Origin: Oscillospiraceae bacterium
Lineage (GTDB): Bacteria; Bacillota; Clostridia; Oscillospirales; Oscillospiraceae
Assembly: GCA_910575815.1 (NCBI GenBank)
Contig: CAJTFN010000010.1
Span: forward strand, 124,001-188,000
Direction: 5' to 3'
DNA: 64,000 nucleotides
A program made the translations under genes and the position numbers. Of the stretch, positions 1-8,193 are shown piece by piece. Each line of letters opens with the position of its first letter. Position 1 is the first letter of the stretch. The notes under the pieces were generated by a model. It worked only from the letters and a program-made list of their open reading frames with translations, made no database searches and was not told the DNA's origin.

Positions 1-1
1 C

Positions 2-682
2 TGGGCGGACAACGCCGGGAACCGTTTGCCCATAGAGCGCTTCGCTTCTTTTGAAGAAGCGAAAGCCCGTTTTCTGGAGCTGCGTTCCCAGGAATACAAC
101 GGCGAGATCACAGAACCCGCTCCCGACGGACGGCCTCCCGCCCGGCTGGCCCTGGGCATTGAGAGCGCGGACGGCCTCAGTTCTGCCGACATCCTCCATG
201 TACGCCAGGGGAAAAACCACCTCGTCACCGACTTCACCCGGTCGGAACGCCTTCGGGAGGACCCGGCTGTGTCGGAAATCCTGTGCCGTGCCTCGCAGGA
301 AATCGGTTTTGATCTGGTGCAGCCTCCCGGCTGTCCGCCCGTTCCCTTTGAGGAGTGGGATAACCCGTATTTCCCAGCCGCTACGGCTGGCAGTATTGCC
401 GCTGGGTATTACAATCTCCTGCATGAATGCTATCCTCTCCTGGATGAAGAACTCTCCCGTGCCGAGGCTGTCGCGGAGATCGTGCGGTCCCTTCAAAAGG
501 GAGGACCGGCCAAAGGCAGTCAGATGAAACTGGCCATTGCCGCTATGACGGTAAAAGCGGATGTTTCCGAAGCTGTTCGAAAGCGGGCGGAGATGCTTAC
601 CAAGGAACTGGCTCAGTACCAAAAACACGCGGGGGAAACGGCTCCGTCGAGGGAACATCGGAAGAAGTCCAGGGAGCGGTGA
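2..682 (+). CDS. Hypothetical ICE protein, 5'-truncated by the window edge
   Basis: The reading frame is open from the first bases of the window to a TGA at 680-682, so the N-terminus probably lies outside. A TTG at 26 could start translation but no ribosome site precedes it. The visible protein (about 226 residues) is acidic to neutral with a basic, Arg/Lys-rich tail and no membrane segment or signal peptide. I do not recognise the family. A helical stretch rich in Ala, Glu and Lys in the last third suggests a soluble helical domain. It is followed by a Fic gene on the same strand and belongs to the GC-rich ICE backbone. Confidence 0.6.
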   Translation, partial: WADNAGNRLPIERFASFEEAKARFLELRSQEYNGEITEPAPDGRPPARLALGIESADGLSSADILHVRQGKNHLVTDFTRSERLREDPAVSEILCRASQEIGFDLVQPPGCPPVPFEEWDNPYFPAATAGSIAAGYYNLLHECYPLLDEELSRAEAVAEIVRSLQKGGPAKGSQMKLAIAAMTVKADVSEAVRKRAEMLTKELAQYQKHAGETAPSREHRKKSRER

Positions 683-772
683 GTGGAGCTGTCCGCGAAT
701 GCCCCTTGATAAGGCTGGAAAAAATGGTATAATCATAGTTGATCTGTATTTTGGCCTTTTATTCAGGCCGGG

Positions 773-781
773 AAAGGAGGA
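773..781 (+). promoter_or_regulatory. Ribosome binding site of the Fic gene
   Basis: AAAGGAGG lies 7 nt before the ATG at 788 and fixes that start. Confidence 0.7.
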
Positions 782-787
782 CCAGCC

Positions 788-1591
788 ATGACGGACGATT
801 TGGTACGGCTTTTGATCCAGCGTTTTCAGATTGAGCAGGAAAAGAATGACCGCGGAGGCGTTTACGCGCTTACCCAGAGGATGCTGGCGTATAACTCGAA
901 CAAAATCGAGGGCAGCACCCTGACCGAAAAGCAGACCGCCTCCCTGTTTGATACCGGAACGCTGTCATCTGAAGACGCCGTGATCCGGGCGAAGGACGTG
1001 GAAGAAATGACCGGCCATTTCCTGATGTTCAACGAAATGCTGAAAACATACAGCCAGCCCCTGTCCCACGAACTCATCAAGCGGTACCACTACAAGCTGA
1101 AAAGCGGCGTTTTTGAGGACATTGCCAACGGATATCCAATCGGCGAGTACAAGAACAGGCGGAATATGGTTTCGGATATTGTGACCGCCCTTCCCGAAGA
1201 AGTGGAGGATCGCATAACGGGCCTTTTGGAGTGGTATAACGCCGCGCCCCGGCACGGCCTCCTTGATTTGGCGCGGTTTCACGCCGAGTATGAGGCGATC
1301 CACCCGTTCCAGGACGGCAACGGAAGGACCGGGCGGGTGATTCTTTTCAAGGAGTGCCTGAAAAACAGCCTTGTTCCATTCATTGTCAGCGATGATCGAA
1401 AGACGGATTATTATCACGCGCTGAACGCCGCGCAGACAAAAGAGGACTACGGTGCGCTTGAAGCGTTCTTTTTGGAGGAGCAGGCGGAATACAGGGCGCT
1501 GGTGGAAGGCTTCGTCCTCCCTGTTCATGCAGACCGCTCAAAGGGTATGCGGAAGAAGGATGGCAGGGCAAAGGATCAGGACACAAGATAG
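788..1591 (+). CDS. Fic family protein with N-terminal self-inhibitory helix
   Basis: 267 residues. The Fic core motif HPFQDGNGRTGR is complete at about residues 173-184, including the catalytic His, so AMP- or other nucleotidyl transfer to a protein hydroxyl is expected from the family. Residues 37-42 (SNKIEG) fit the inhibitory motif (S/T)xxxE(G/N), which in class II Fic proteins sits N-terminal to the core and blocks ATP positioning. The enzyme is therefore probably autoinhibited and needs no separate antitoxin; none is seen next to it. No signal peptide. A strong terminator follows at 1602-1645. It is ICE cargo; the target is unknown. Confidence 0.92.
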   Translation: MTDDLVRLLIQRFQIEQEKNDRGGVYALTQRMLAYNSNKIEGSTLTEKQTASLFDTGTLSSEDAVIRAKDVEEMTGHFLMFNEMLKTYSQPLSHELIKRYHYKLKSGVFEDIANGYPIGEYKNRRNMVSDIVTALPEEVEDRITGLLEWYNAAPRHGLLDLARFHAEYEAIHPFQDGNGRTGRVILFKECLKNSLVPFIVSDDRKTDYYHALNAAQTKEDYGALEAFFLEEQAEYRALVEGFVLPVHADRSKGMRKKDGRAKDQDTR

Positions 1592-1601
1592 GGAAACGGT
1601 T

Positions 1602-1645
1602 TGAAGGGCCGGGTGCTATGTATGCGCACCCGGCCCTTGCTTTTT
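1602..1645 (+). terminator. Intrinsic terminator after the Fic gene
   Basis: AAGGGCCGGGTGC pairs with GCACCCGGCCCTT across a short loop and is followed by GCTTTTT. Confidence 0.8.
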
Positions 1646-1660
1646 GCGCTGAAAAAAACC

Positions 1661-1696
1661 AGGCAGGGGGTTACATGGAACCCCCTGCCTTTGGAA
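1661..1696 (+). promoter_or_regulatory. Leader hairpin upstream of the 132-aa ICE protein
   Basis: AGGCAGGGGGTT pairs with AACCCCCTGCCT just upstream of the AAAAGGAGG ribosome site. It could be a second terminator or an attenuator. It directly abuts the next gene's ribosome site, so I favour a role in that gene's expression, but this is inference. Confidence 0.5.
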
Positions 1697-1706
1697 AAGG
1701 AGGCTT

Positions 1707-2105
1707 ATGGCGGTATCCACCATCTATACGCATTTTCATTTCAAGGCCAATCATCTGCGGGACTTGCAAAACGCCGCAGAGGCTAAGCCCATTCGCGTCG
1801 AGATCGTCAAGGTCATTGCGCTAACCCAGGCGCAATACCAGCACTTTTTCTCGCACCTGCTGGAGGACATGCCCTTCATCTCCGCAAACCGGGAGCTGAT
1901 GGGCGGCGGCAGCGACGGCGTGACCCGCTGCCTGCTGGTAACCACACGGAACATAAAAGGCGGTCTGCTGGTTGATGGCCAGGGTTACGATTATGCCCGA
2001 TATACAGCGGAAGTGCTGGATAAATCTGTCCTGGATCTGCGGGAAGTGCCTACCGACCACTACGATCTGACGCTCCAGCAGCCCCGCCCAGGGCCGGAGC
2101 GGTGA
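1707..2105 (+). CDS. Small conserved ICE protein (DUF6329-like), function unknown
   Basis: 132 residues starting at ATG 1707 behind AAAAGGAGG. No membrane segment, signal peptide or catalytic motif is visible. The middle contains a Gly-rich turn (MGGGSDG) followed by a hydrophobic strand (CLLVTT). It resembles short proteins found near relaxase modules of gut Firmicute ICEs; the DUF6329 assignment is from memory and tentative. Downstream lies a 340-bp non-coding stretch full of hairpins before the PP-loop protein gene, so it may be the last gene of its transcript. Confidence 0.75.
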   Translation: MAVSTIYTHFHFKANHLRDLQNAAEAKPIRVEIVKVIALTQAQYQHFFSHLLEDMPFISANRELMGGGSDGVTRCLLVTTRNIKGGLLVDGQGYDYARYTAEVLDKSVLDLREVPTDHYDLTLQQPRPGPER

Positions 2106-2445
2106 GGAAGGCTCTCCCTTTCTTCTGGGGCCCCCGCCGCAAACCAGCGAAGCGTTTGCGGTGGGGAGAGGAGGGGCAAAGGAATGGAACGCAGTTTTCA
2201 CCAGCGGTGGAAACGGAGTGGAATGGATTTCGCCCCGACGAGGCGCCGCCCGCGGCCATTCCAATCAGCCCTTCCGCTTGAAAACGGCCCCGCCTCCGGC
2301 GGGGCAAGGTCCTGCCGTCCCTGGCGGCAGGACCGCAAGCATAGCAAAAATGTACATTTTTGCGCTTGCAGGGGATAAATCCCCTGTCCCCTATGCCGCC
2401 TGCGGGCGGAAAATCTGCGGCCATAGGCCGGGAAGGGAGTGTGAA
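2106..2445 (+). other. Non-coding hairpin array upstream of the relaxase cluster (candidate oriT)
   Basis: This stretch has no convincing gene. It holds at least four inverted repeats: a stem around 2128-2165 (GCCGCAAAC with GTTTGCGG), CCCCGCC/GGCGGGG near 2289-2305, GGTCCTGCCG/CGGCAGGACC near 2308-2334, and a perfect 20-bp palindrome at 2344-2363 extended by GCAAGC/GCTTGC. Dense hairpins just upstream of a mobC-relaxase pair fit a transfer origin, but regulation or terminators could also explain them. No nick site is recognised. Confidence 0.4.
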
Positions 2446-3222
2446 ATAATAAGCGGCATTTTTGCCAGCGTGAGCTTCGGGAAGGACTCGTTAGCCATGC
2501 TGCTGCTATTACTGGAAAAAAGAATGCCATTGGATGGAGTGATTTTTTACAACTCGGGAATGGAATTCCAATCGATCTACGATATCCGGGACCGGATGAA
2601 GCCGGTCCTGGAACAGCGGGGCGTCCGCTTCACAGAGGTGAAGCCGGACGCCTCTTTTTTGTACAACATGCTGGAGAGGCCGGTGAACTCCGAAAAGAAC
2701 GGCTTCCACCTGGGCTACGGCTGGTGCGGAGGCCCCTGTCGCTGGGGAACCTCGCTAAAGACCCGCTCCCTGGACGGTCTGGCGCTGGACGCCGAAGTAC
2801 ATTATGTAGGCATCGCCGCCGATGAGGAAAAACGGCTTCGGAAGCTGGAACCGCCGAAGCTCTCCCCTCCGGCCGAAGCCGGGATGACGGAGGCGGACTG
2901 CCTGGCGTTCTGCTATGAGCGGGGCTTTTTCTGGGAGGAGAACGGCGTCCGGCTGTACGACATCCTGGACCGGGTATCCTGCTGGTGCTGCAAAAACAAG
3001 AACCGGAAGGAGCTGAAATCCATTTATCGGTTTCTCCCACAGTATTGGGAAAGGCTGAAAGAGCTTCAAGCCCAAATCCAGCAGCCCATGAAACCCTACA
3101 GCCGCAAAGGCATTCCCTATGGTAATGTGTTTGATTTGGAAAGGGTGTTTGAACAGGAAATTCAGGAGGAGCGTTCCGCTTCTCCAAAGAGAAAAAGGAG
3201 GCGGTATGAGCGGAGCAGATAA
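2446..3222 (+). CDS. PAPS-reductase-like PP-loop family protein
   Basis: About 258 residues. SFGKDSLAM close to the N-terminus is the PP-loop that binds ATP in the adenine-nucleotide alpha-hydrolase/PAPS reductase superfamily. Several Cys residues (WCGGPCRWG and CWCCKNKN) could bind a metal or Fe-S cluster, as in DndC-like relatives. ATP pyrophosphatase chemistry is expected; the substrate is unknown. The frame is open far upstream, but the ribosome site GGAAGGGAG at 2431-2439 points to ATA at 2446 or 2449. The next canonical codon, GTG 2470, would cut into the PP-loop strand. It overlaps mobC by 17 nt, so it is co-transcribed with the relaxase genes. Confidence 0.75.
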   Translation: MISGIFASVSFGKDSLAMLLLLLEKRMPLDGVIFYNSGMEFQSIYDIRDRMKPVLEQRGVRFTEVKPDASFLYNMLERPVNSEKNGFHLGYGWCGGPCRWGTSLKTRSLDGLALDAEVHYVGIAADEEKRLRKLEPPKLSPPAEAGMTEADCLAFCYERGFFWEENGVRLYDILDRVSCWCCKNKNRKELKSIYRFLPQYWERLKELQAQIQQPMKPYSRKGIPYGNVFDLERVFEQEIQEERSASPKRKRRRYERSR

Positions 3223-3526
3223 TAAAGGGCGGCATCACCTGCACATAGAGCTGACCCCGGCGCAGTATCGGCTGCTGGCGGCTCAGGCAAACGCCTGCGG
3301 CCTCAGCAAGCGGGCCTATCTCGTCCGGCTCATTGAGGGGACACCCATTCGGGCAAAGCCCTCCCAGGAGATCAAGGACCTGCGCTGGGAGGTGCATAAA
3401 ATCGGCGTGAACATCAACCAGATCGCCCGGAGCGTCAACGCCGGGATTGCCAGGGCGGAGGATGCCAGGCGGGGGCTGTATCTGCTGGATCAGGTCTATG
3501 AGCTGATGTACCAGATAGCGAAATAA
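3206..3526 (+). CDS. mobC: MobC-like relaxosome accessory protein
   Basis: 106 residues from ATG 3206, preceded by AAAAAGGAGGCGGT. The N-terminal part (HLHIELTPAQYRLLAAQA) looks like a ribbon-helix-helix DNA-binding fold, followed by the typical MobC segment around EVHKIGVNINQIARSVN. In this family the protein binds oriT and helps the relaxase open the strand. It overlaps the upstream PP-loop gene by 17 nt, and its TAA overlaps the relaxase ATG by one base (TAATG), a strong sign of translational coupling with its partner. Confidence 0.88.
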   Translation: MSGADNKGRHHLHIELTPAQYRLLAAQANACGLSKRAYLVRLIEGTPIRAKPSQEIKDLRWEVHKIGVNINQIARSVNAGIARAEDARRGLYLLDQVYELMYQIAK

Positions 3527-4932
3527 TGGCTGTCACGAAAATCCTGGCCCGGAAGGGGCCCCTGGCCGACGGCATCGATTACATCCTCGACGAAGAAAAA
3601 ACGGACCGGCTCCTCACCGTCCACCTGAACTGCGACCCAGGACGGGAGGTCCAGGAGATGCTGGATACCAAGCGGGCCGCGGGTCCCAATGGCAAGATGG
3701 ATGGTGTGCAGTATTACCACATCGTGCAGTCCTTCAAGCCCGGCGAGGTCACCCCGGAGCTGGCGCTGGAAATCGCCGCGAAGTTCGCGGAGGAACACCT
3801 GCCGGGCTTTGAGGCCGTGATTGCCGTCCATGTGGACAAAGAACATATCCACGCCCATACGATTTTCAATTCCGTGAACGCGGATACCGGCAGAAAATAC
3901 CATAGCAACGCCCGGAGCTACTACAGCCAGATCCGCGCCGTCTCGGACCGGCTGTGCCGGGAACACGGATTGTCCGTTATCATGGAAGGCCAGTCCTCCA
4001 AGGCCGTCAGCTACATCGAGTGGCTGCGGCAGAGTAAGGGCCAGCCCACCTTCCGCTCCATGCTGGAGGCGGACCTGCGGACCGCCATTGAGGACGCCAA
4101 CGACCTGGGCCACTTCTTCCTGCTCATGGAGCATATGGGCTGGGAGATCAGCCACGGGAACCGTTTGGAGTTTCGACTGCGAGGCCAGGAACGCTTCATG
4201 GTTCCAGGCAGGAAGAACCCGCTGTTCACGGAGGACGGCATCCGGGCCGCTATTCTGGGAAACCTGTCGGCTATCGAGGCGGGCCAGTGTATGCCTGCCA
4301 CATATCGTGTCCCCTATCGGCCCTACAAGAAGCACCCGAAGTATACCGGGTTTCTGGCACTGTATGTTCACTACTTATACGTTCTCGGCAAAATCGAAAA
4401 GCGGCAGTACCCACCCCGGATGACGCCGCAGCTTCGGAAGGAGGTCATTCGGTTCGAGCGCTGCCGGGAGCAGTTCGCCTTCCTCCGGGAGAACGGTATC
4501 ACCACCCAGGAGGACATGGCTGCGTTCCAGATCCACACGGAGGATACGCTGTCTGCCCTCATGAAGCAGCGGACCATTCTAAATGTTCGGAAGAAAAAGC
4601 GCCGCTCGTTATATGACGCTCTTGCCGATGTGGAGGTCCTGGCCGAAGCCAGGCGGCTCTATGACGAGGGCCTCTCCGGCATGGAGGAAGAAGCCGCCCG
4701 GTACACGGAAGCATCCACTCTGCTGGACAAATGCGGCATCCCCCGTGAGCGGCTGACGGCGGAAAAGGCGGAGATTTATCAGCAATTGGCAGAGGTCAAT
4801 CGCTCCATCCGTGCCGAGCGGCGAAAGCTGGCGCTGTGCCGGGAGATCCAGGAACGTGTCCCTAAAATGAAGCAATCCATTGAAAGAATTGAGACAAAGG
4901 AGGTCATTCCAGATGAACATCGGAGGCGGTGA
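3526..4932 (+). CDS. Relaxase/mobilisation nuclease, MOBP type
   Basis: 468 residues. The three-His metal motif is visible at about residues 102-115 (HVDKEHIHAHTIFN), the hallmark of HUH relaxases, which nick oriT and stay covalently bound to the 5' end through a Tyr. An N-terminal KGPLADGIDYILDE segment and a Tyr pair (YYH) near residue 65 fit the MobP/Rlx group. The C-terminal 150 residues are charged and probably coiled coil. It starts on the mobC stop and overlaps the DUF3801 gene by 20 nt. It is the DNA-processing enzyme of this ICE. Confidence 0.93.
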   Translation: MAVTKILARKGPLADGIDYILDEEKTDRLLTVHLNCDPGREVQEMLDTKRAAGPNGKMDGVQYYHIVQSFKPGEVTPELALEIAAKFAEEHLPGFEAVIAVHVDKEHIHAHTIFNSVNADTGRKYHSNARSYYSQIRAVSDRLCREHGLSVIMEGQSSKAVSYIEWLRQSKGQPTFRSMLEADLRTAIEDANDLGHFFLLMEHMGWEISHGNRLEFRLRGQERFMVPGRKNPLFTEDGIRAAILGNLSAIEAGQCMPATYRVPYRPYKKHPKYTGFLALYVHYLYVLGKIEKRQYPPRMTPQLRKEVIRFERCREQFAFLRENGITTQEDMAAFQIHTEDTLSALMKQRTILNVRKKKRRSLYDALADVEVLAEARRLYDEGLSGMEEEAARYTEASTLLDKCGIPRERLTAEKAEIYQQLAEVNRSIRAERRKLALCREIQERVPKMKQSIERIETKEVIPDEHRRR

Positions 4933-5665
4933 AGCCGCTGACCAGCTGGTGCGCATGATGCTCTCGTTCGGAGAGGTCAGCGTCCGGCTGGGCGGCTCAG
5001 CCCTCAAAAACATGCTGGCGCTGACCCTGGCGCTGGCGAAAAACAACAAGACCATTTCCGGGAAAGTCAACCTGGGAAAGATGCTGCGGGAGACGCGGGA
5101 TCTCCGGCAGTTCCCCATGACTCCGGCGCAGTACCACCAGTTCGCCAAGCTGGCGAAGAAGCAGAAGATCCTGTTCTCCGCCATCCACGACAAGGACGAC
5201 CGGGGGAAGCTCATCGATGTGATCCTGCCCGTGACGGAGCTGGACCGGGCCAATATGATTTTTGAGCGGCTGGGCTATTTATCCCCGGAACCGGCTGCGC
5301 CCCAGCGGGAACAGAAGCCCCCGCGTGAGGAGCGTAAACGGCCCCAGAAGCAGCGGGAGGAGAAGGCAAAGGACGTGGACCGCCCGGAGCGGGAGGCCCC
5401 CCAGAAGGCCCCCAAAGAGCCGGTGCGGCAGGTGGAAAAAAGCCGTCAGGAGGCGGCCCCGCCAAAAAAAGATTCTCCGTCGCAACGCGCCTCGCCCGGT
5501 ACCAAAAGCAAATCCTCTTCACACAGCAGAGCCGGGGTCTCGACGAAGGCGAGTGACCGCCCCTCCGTGGAAGGGCGGCTGAAGGCGTACCGGACAGAGC
5601 TGGACCGGAAGCGGAAGCCCGCGCCTGTCAAGAGCAAAAGCAAGGCCCGGCCCAAAAGCAGATAA
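4913..5665 (+). CDS. DUF3801-family ICE protein
   Basis: 250 residues from ATG 4913, behind AAAGGAGGTCATT inside the relaxase end. Residues 1-120 are a folded domain that matches the DUF3801 pattern seen next to relaxases in clostridial conjugative elements (LGGSALKNMLALTLALAK and the following GKVNLGKMLRE). The remaining 130 residues are low-complexity, rich in Lys, Arg, Pro, Glu and Ser, and probably disordered and DNA- or membrane-surface-binding. Function is unknown. Position after the relaxase suggests a role in the transfer intermediate. Confidence 0.82.
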   Translation: MNIGGGEAADQLVRMMLSFGEVSVRLGGSALKNMLALTLALAKNNKTISGKVNLGKMLRETRDLRQFPMTPAQYHQFAKLAKKQKILFSAIHDKDDRGKLIDVILPVTELDRANMIFERLGYLSPEPAAPQREQKPPREERKRPQKQREEKAKDVDRPEREAPQKAPKEPVRQVEKSRQEAAPPKKDSPSQRASPGTKSKSSSHSRAGVSTKASDRPSVEGRLKAYRTELDRKRKPAPVKSKSKARPKSR

Positions 5666-5668
5666 GAG

Positions 5669-6223
5669 CTATCCCCGGTAACGGATAACAGGACATTGCT
5701 TGACCGTTTTCCCGACCTTCCTCCGCTCCAGTGCAAAGACCATATCGCTGGTGCGCTGAAAATAGCCCGTACCTTTATGCCAGCTCATGCCGCATTTGCA
5801 ATGCTGGAGTCCAATAAACTGCTGCTTCATTTTCCTGCCGCACTCCGGGCAGACCTTATTGCTGTTTCCACGCTTCTTCGGAGTGGCACGAGCTTTCTTT
5901 TTGGGAACATCGGGTGGAGCTTCTTCCGGGAGTCCTTGCTCCGCAATACGGGCTTCATAGCGGGGGAGCTTGTGGAGAAATGCCTTGTAGAATTCATCAT
6001 AGGGAACCCAAATAGCGGCGGATTTTACCTTATCATAAACCCGAGCCGCGATTTTCTCCGCCGCGTCGCCTTCCGGCATTTTGCCGTGTTCCCGATAATA
6101 TTCACAGGTGGACTGAAATGCCCACTCCCCAATTTTTGCTTTCTGTTTCTGCTTTAGCTCTTTATAGGTTTTATTCGGTTTCGCCCGCATTTTGTAGGCG
6201 AGAGAATGATGGTTCGGTTTCAT
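5669..6223 (-). CDS. Zinc-ribbon protein of unknown function, antisense inside the transfer operon
   Basis: 184 residues if it starts at ATG 6223; a GTG at 6277 would add 18 residues, and neither has a good ribosome site. A Cys4-type ribbon (CPECGRKM and then CKCG) lies in the C-terminal half. Lys-rich linkers (KKKARATPKKRG) precede it, so nucleic-acid binding is plausible. It converges on the DUF3801 gene, with stops only 3 nt apart, and is opposite in direction to all transfer genes around it. It has its own good minus-strand promoter at 6341-6369 and a leader hairpin. Confidence 0.75.
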   Translation of the reverse strand: MKPNHHSLAYKMRAKPNKTYKELKQKQKAKIGEWAFQSTCEYYREHGKMPEGDAAEKIAARVYDKVKSAAIWVPYDEFYKAFLHKLPRYEARIAEQGLPEEAPPDVPKKKARATPKKRGNSNKVCPECGRKMKQQFIGLQHCKCGMSWHKGTGYFQRTSDMVFALERRKVGKTVKQCPVIRYRG

Positions 6224-6256
6224 AAACGGCCCCATTTCTGCCAATCGCGGAAAGTA

Positions 6257-6336
6257 AAAACGTTTCCCTCCAGCCACCGTACAACGGGATCAAGGTCCCA
6301 ATCAAAACGTACTCTTGGACCGGAGGGAAACGTTTT
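6257..6336. repeat. 15-bp perfect inverted repeat in the leader of the zinc-ribbon gene
   Basis: Arms at 6257-6271 and 6322-6336 (GGAGGGAAACGTTTT and its complement) are separated by 50 nt. On the minus transcript, which should start near 6334, the arms would form a stem at the very 5' end. It could also be a DNA operator. Confidence 0.75.
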
Positions 6337-6340
6337 GTCA

Positions 6341-6369
6341 ACTATACCATGGGCGGAGAGAACTGTCAA
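6341..6369 (-). promoter_or_regulatory. Sigma-A-type promoter for the antisense zinc-ribbon gene
   Basis: On the minus strand TTGACA (6369-6364), 17 nt, then TATAGT (6346-6341). It overlaps the region where an ATG (6349) could have started virD4, which argues against that start. Confidence 0.7.
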
Positions 6370-6405
6370 TATCCTTCCCGCTCGATTTCCGTGGAGGTGA
6401 TCTTA

Positions 6406-8193
6406 CTGAATCAATCGAAAACAGGCGGCGTCGCTGTTCGCCTGTTCCTTTACATTCCCGTTGTCTGGGCGGCGCTGCTGATTGCCCAATCCCTGGGTGG
6501 TGGTCTGCCGGACATCATTGGAAAGCTGACGGCGGCGCTGGAAAATCCGTTCAGCGTTCATTGGACGCAGTACAGCGCCCTGTCCATCCTGTTCTGCACC
6601 GCCGCCTATATACTAGCCCTGCTCTACCGCTCCGCCAACCAGGGCCGGACCCGAGAGGGGGAGGAACACGGCTCCGCCACATGGGCCTCGCCCCGTGAAG
6701 TGAACGCGCAGTTCTCTCAAAAAGAGAACAAGCTCCTCACCCGGAACGTCCGCCTGGGGCTGGATACCCACAAGCACCGAAGGTCCCTGAACGTGCTGGT
6801 TATTGGCGGTTCCGGCGCAGGTAAATCTCGCTCGTATGTGAAACCCAACATCCTCGAGGCAAACACAAATTATGTTGTCACAGACCCGAAAAGTGAGGTT
6901 CTGCTTGCCACGGGCGGCTATTTGAAGGAAAAAGGTTATGACATTCGGGTGCTGAATCTGGTAAACCTGGAGGAGAGCGACGGCTACAATCCCTTCCGCT
7001 ATCTGCGGGACGAAAAGGACGCCCTGCGGCTGGTGAACAATCTCATCCAGGCCACCACGCCCAAGGGCAGCCATGAATCGGACCCGTTTTGGACCAAATC
7101 GGAAACCGCTCTGCTGCAAGCCATCATCCTTATGCTGTGGCAGGAGGCCCCGGAGTACGAACAGAACTTCTCCATGGTGATGCGGGTACTGGAGTATGCC
7201 GAGGTGAAAGAGGAGGACGAGGAGTACGTCTCGCCGCTGGATTTGCTATTCCAGGCCATCGAACGGGAGAAGCCGGAAAGCGTCGCCGTGCGGCAATACC
7301 GGGTCTTCAAAATGGCCGCCGGCAAGACCTCAAAAAGCATATTGGTGTCCACCGCCGTCCGGCTGGCGCCGTTCAATCTGCCCCAAATAAAAGCCATTAC
7401 AGATCGGGACGATATGGACCTCTACACCCTGGGAGAAAAAAAGTGTGCGCTGTACGCCGTGATTCCGGACAATGACGGCTCGTTCAATTTTTTAGTGAGT
7501 CTCTTGTATGCCCAGGCGTTCCAGGCGCTCTACTACAGCGCCGACCAGATCCACCACGGGGCCTTGCCCTGCCACGTCCACTTCGTGCTGGACGAGTTCG
7601 CCGCCATGCCCCTGCCGGGATTCACTCGGGAACTGGCTACTATGCGTTCCCGCAACATTTCCGCCAGCGTAATTATCCAGAATATGGCACAGATCAAGGA
7701 GTTATATAAGGACTCGTGGGAAACAATTCCGGGCAATAGTGATGCCCTTTTGTACCTTGGCGGCAACGAGTCAAGCACCCACGAGTACATTTCAAAGGCC
7801 CTGGGAAAGTCCACAATTGACACCAGGACGCATGGTCAAACCAAAGGCCGTTCCGGCTCCTACTCCACCAATTTTCAACAAAGCGGCCGCGAACTCTTAA
7901 CCCCAGATGAAGTGCGGATGCTGGACAACCGCTACGCCATCCTCTTCATCCGGGGCGCGAAGCCGGTCATGGACCTGAAGTATGAGCTGACCCAGCACCC
8001 CGCCGTCCGCCACACCATCGACGGAGGCGGACCGCCTTACATCCACCATCAAAAGAAGCCCAAAAACTGGCTCCCAGGCAAACCGCTGTTTGACTTGGGG
8101 GCCGAAACTTTTGAAGAACAAAAGGAGAACTCTGATTATGAAGAATCCCAAAACCCTCAAGCCTTCCCTGACCCGGCAGCAGATGAAACTTGA
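6406..8193 (+). CDS. virD4: VirD4/TraG-type coupling ATPase, probable CTG start
   Basis: About 595 residues. Two N-terminal membrane segments (residues about 12-30 and 45-65) are followed by the motor domain with Walker A GGSGAGKS (about 135) and Walker B LDEFAAMP (about 394). The family links the relaxase-DNA complex to the transfer channel. The ribosome site GGAGGTGATC (6393-6402) points to CTG 6406, giving LNQSKTGG. In-frame GTG 6391 and 6397 fall inside or before that site, and ATG 6349 lies in an opposing promoter. The next gene starts before this one ends. Confidence 0.93.
   Translation: MNQSKTGGVAVRLFLYIPVVWAALLIAQSLGGGLPDIIGKLTAALENPFSVHWTQYSALSILFCTAAYILALLYRSANQGRTREGEEHGSATWASPREVNAQFSQKENKLLTRNVRLGLDTHKHRRSLNVLVIGGSGAGKSRSYVKPNILEANTNYVVTDPKSEVLLATGGYLKEKGYDIRVLNLVNLEESDGYNPFRYLRDEKDALRLVNNLIQATTPKGSHESDPFWTKSETALLQAIILMLWQEAPEYEQNFSMVMRVLEYAEVKEEDEEYVSPLDLLFQAIEREKPESVAVRQYRVFKMAAGKTSKSILVSTAVRLAPFNLPQIKAITDRDDMDLYTLGEKKCALYAVIPDNDGSFNFLVSLLYAQAFQALYYSADQIHHGALPCHVHFVLDEFAAMPLPGFTRELATMRSRNISASVIIQNMAQIKELYKDSWETIPGNSDALLYLGGNESSTHEYISKALGKSTIDTRTHGQTKGRSGSYSTNFQQSGRELLTPDEVRMLDNRYAILFIRGAKPVMDLKYELTQHPAVRHTIDGGGPPYIHHQKKPKNWLPGKPLFDLGAETFEEQKENSDYEESQNPQAFPDPAADET

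Noticed and set aside
2161..2445. N-terminal extension of the PP-loop protein back to 2161 or 2350
   Set aside because: The extension runs through the hairpin array and has no ribosome site, whereas GGAAGGGAG at 2431 fits a start at about 2446.
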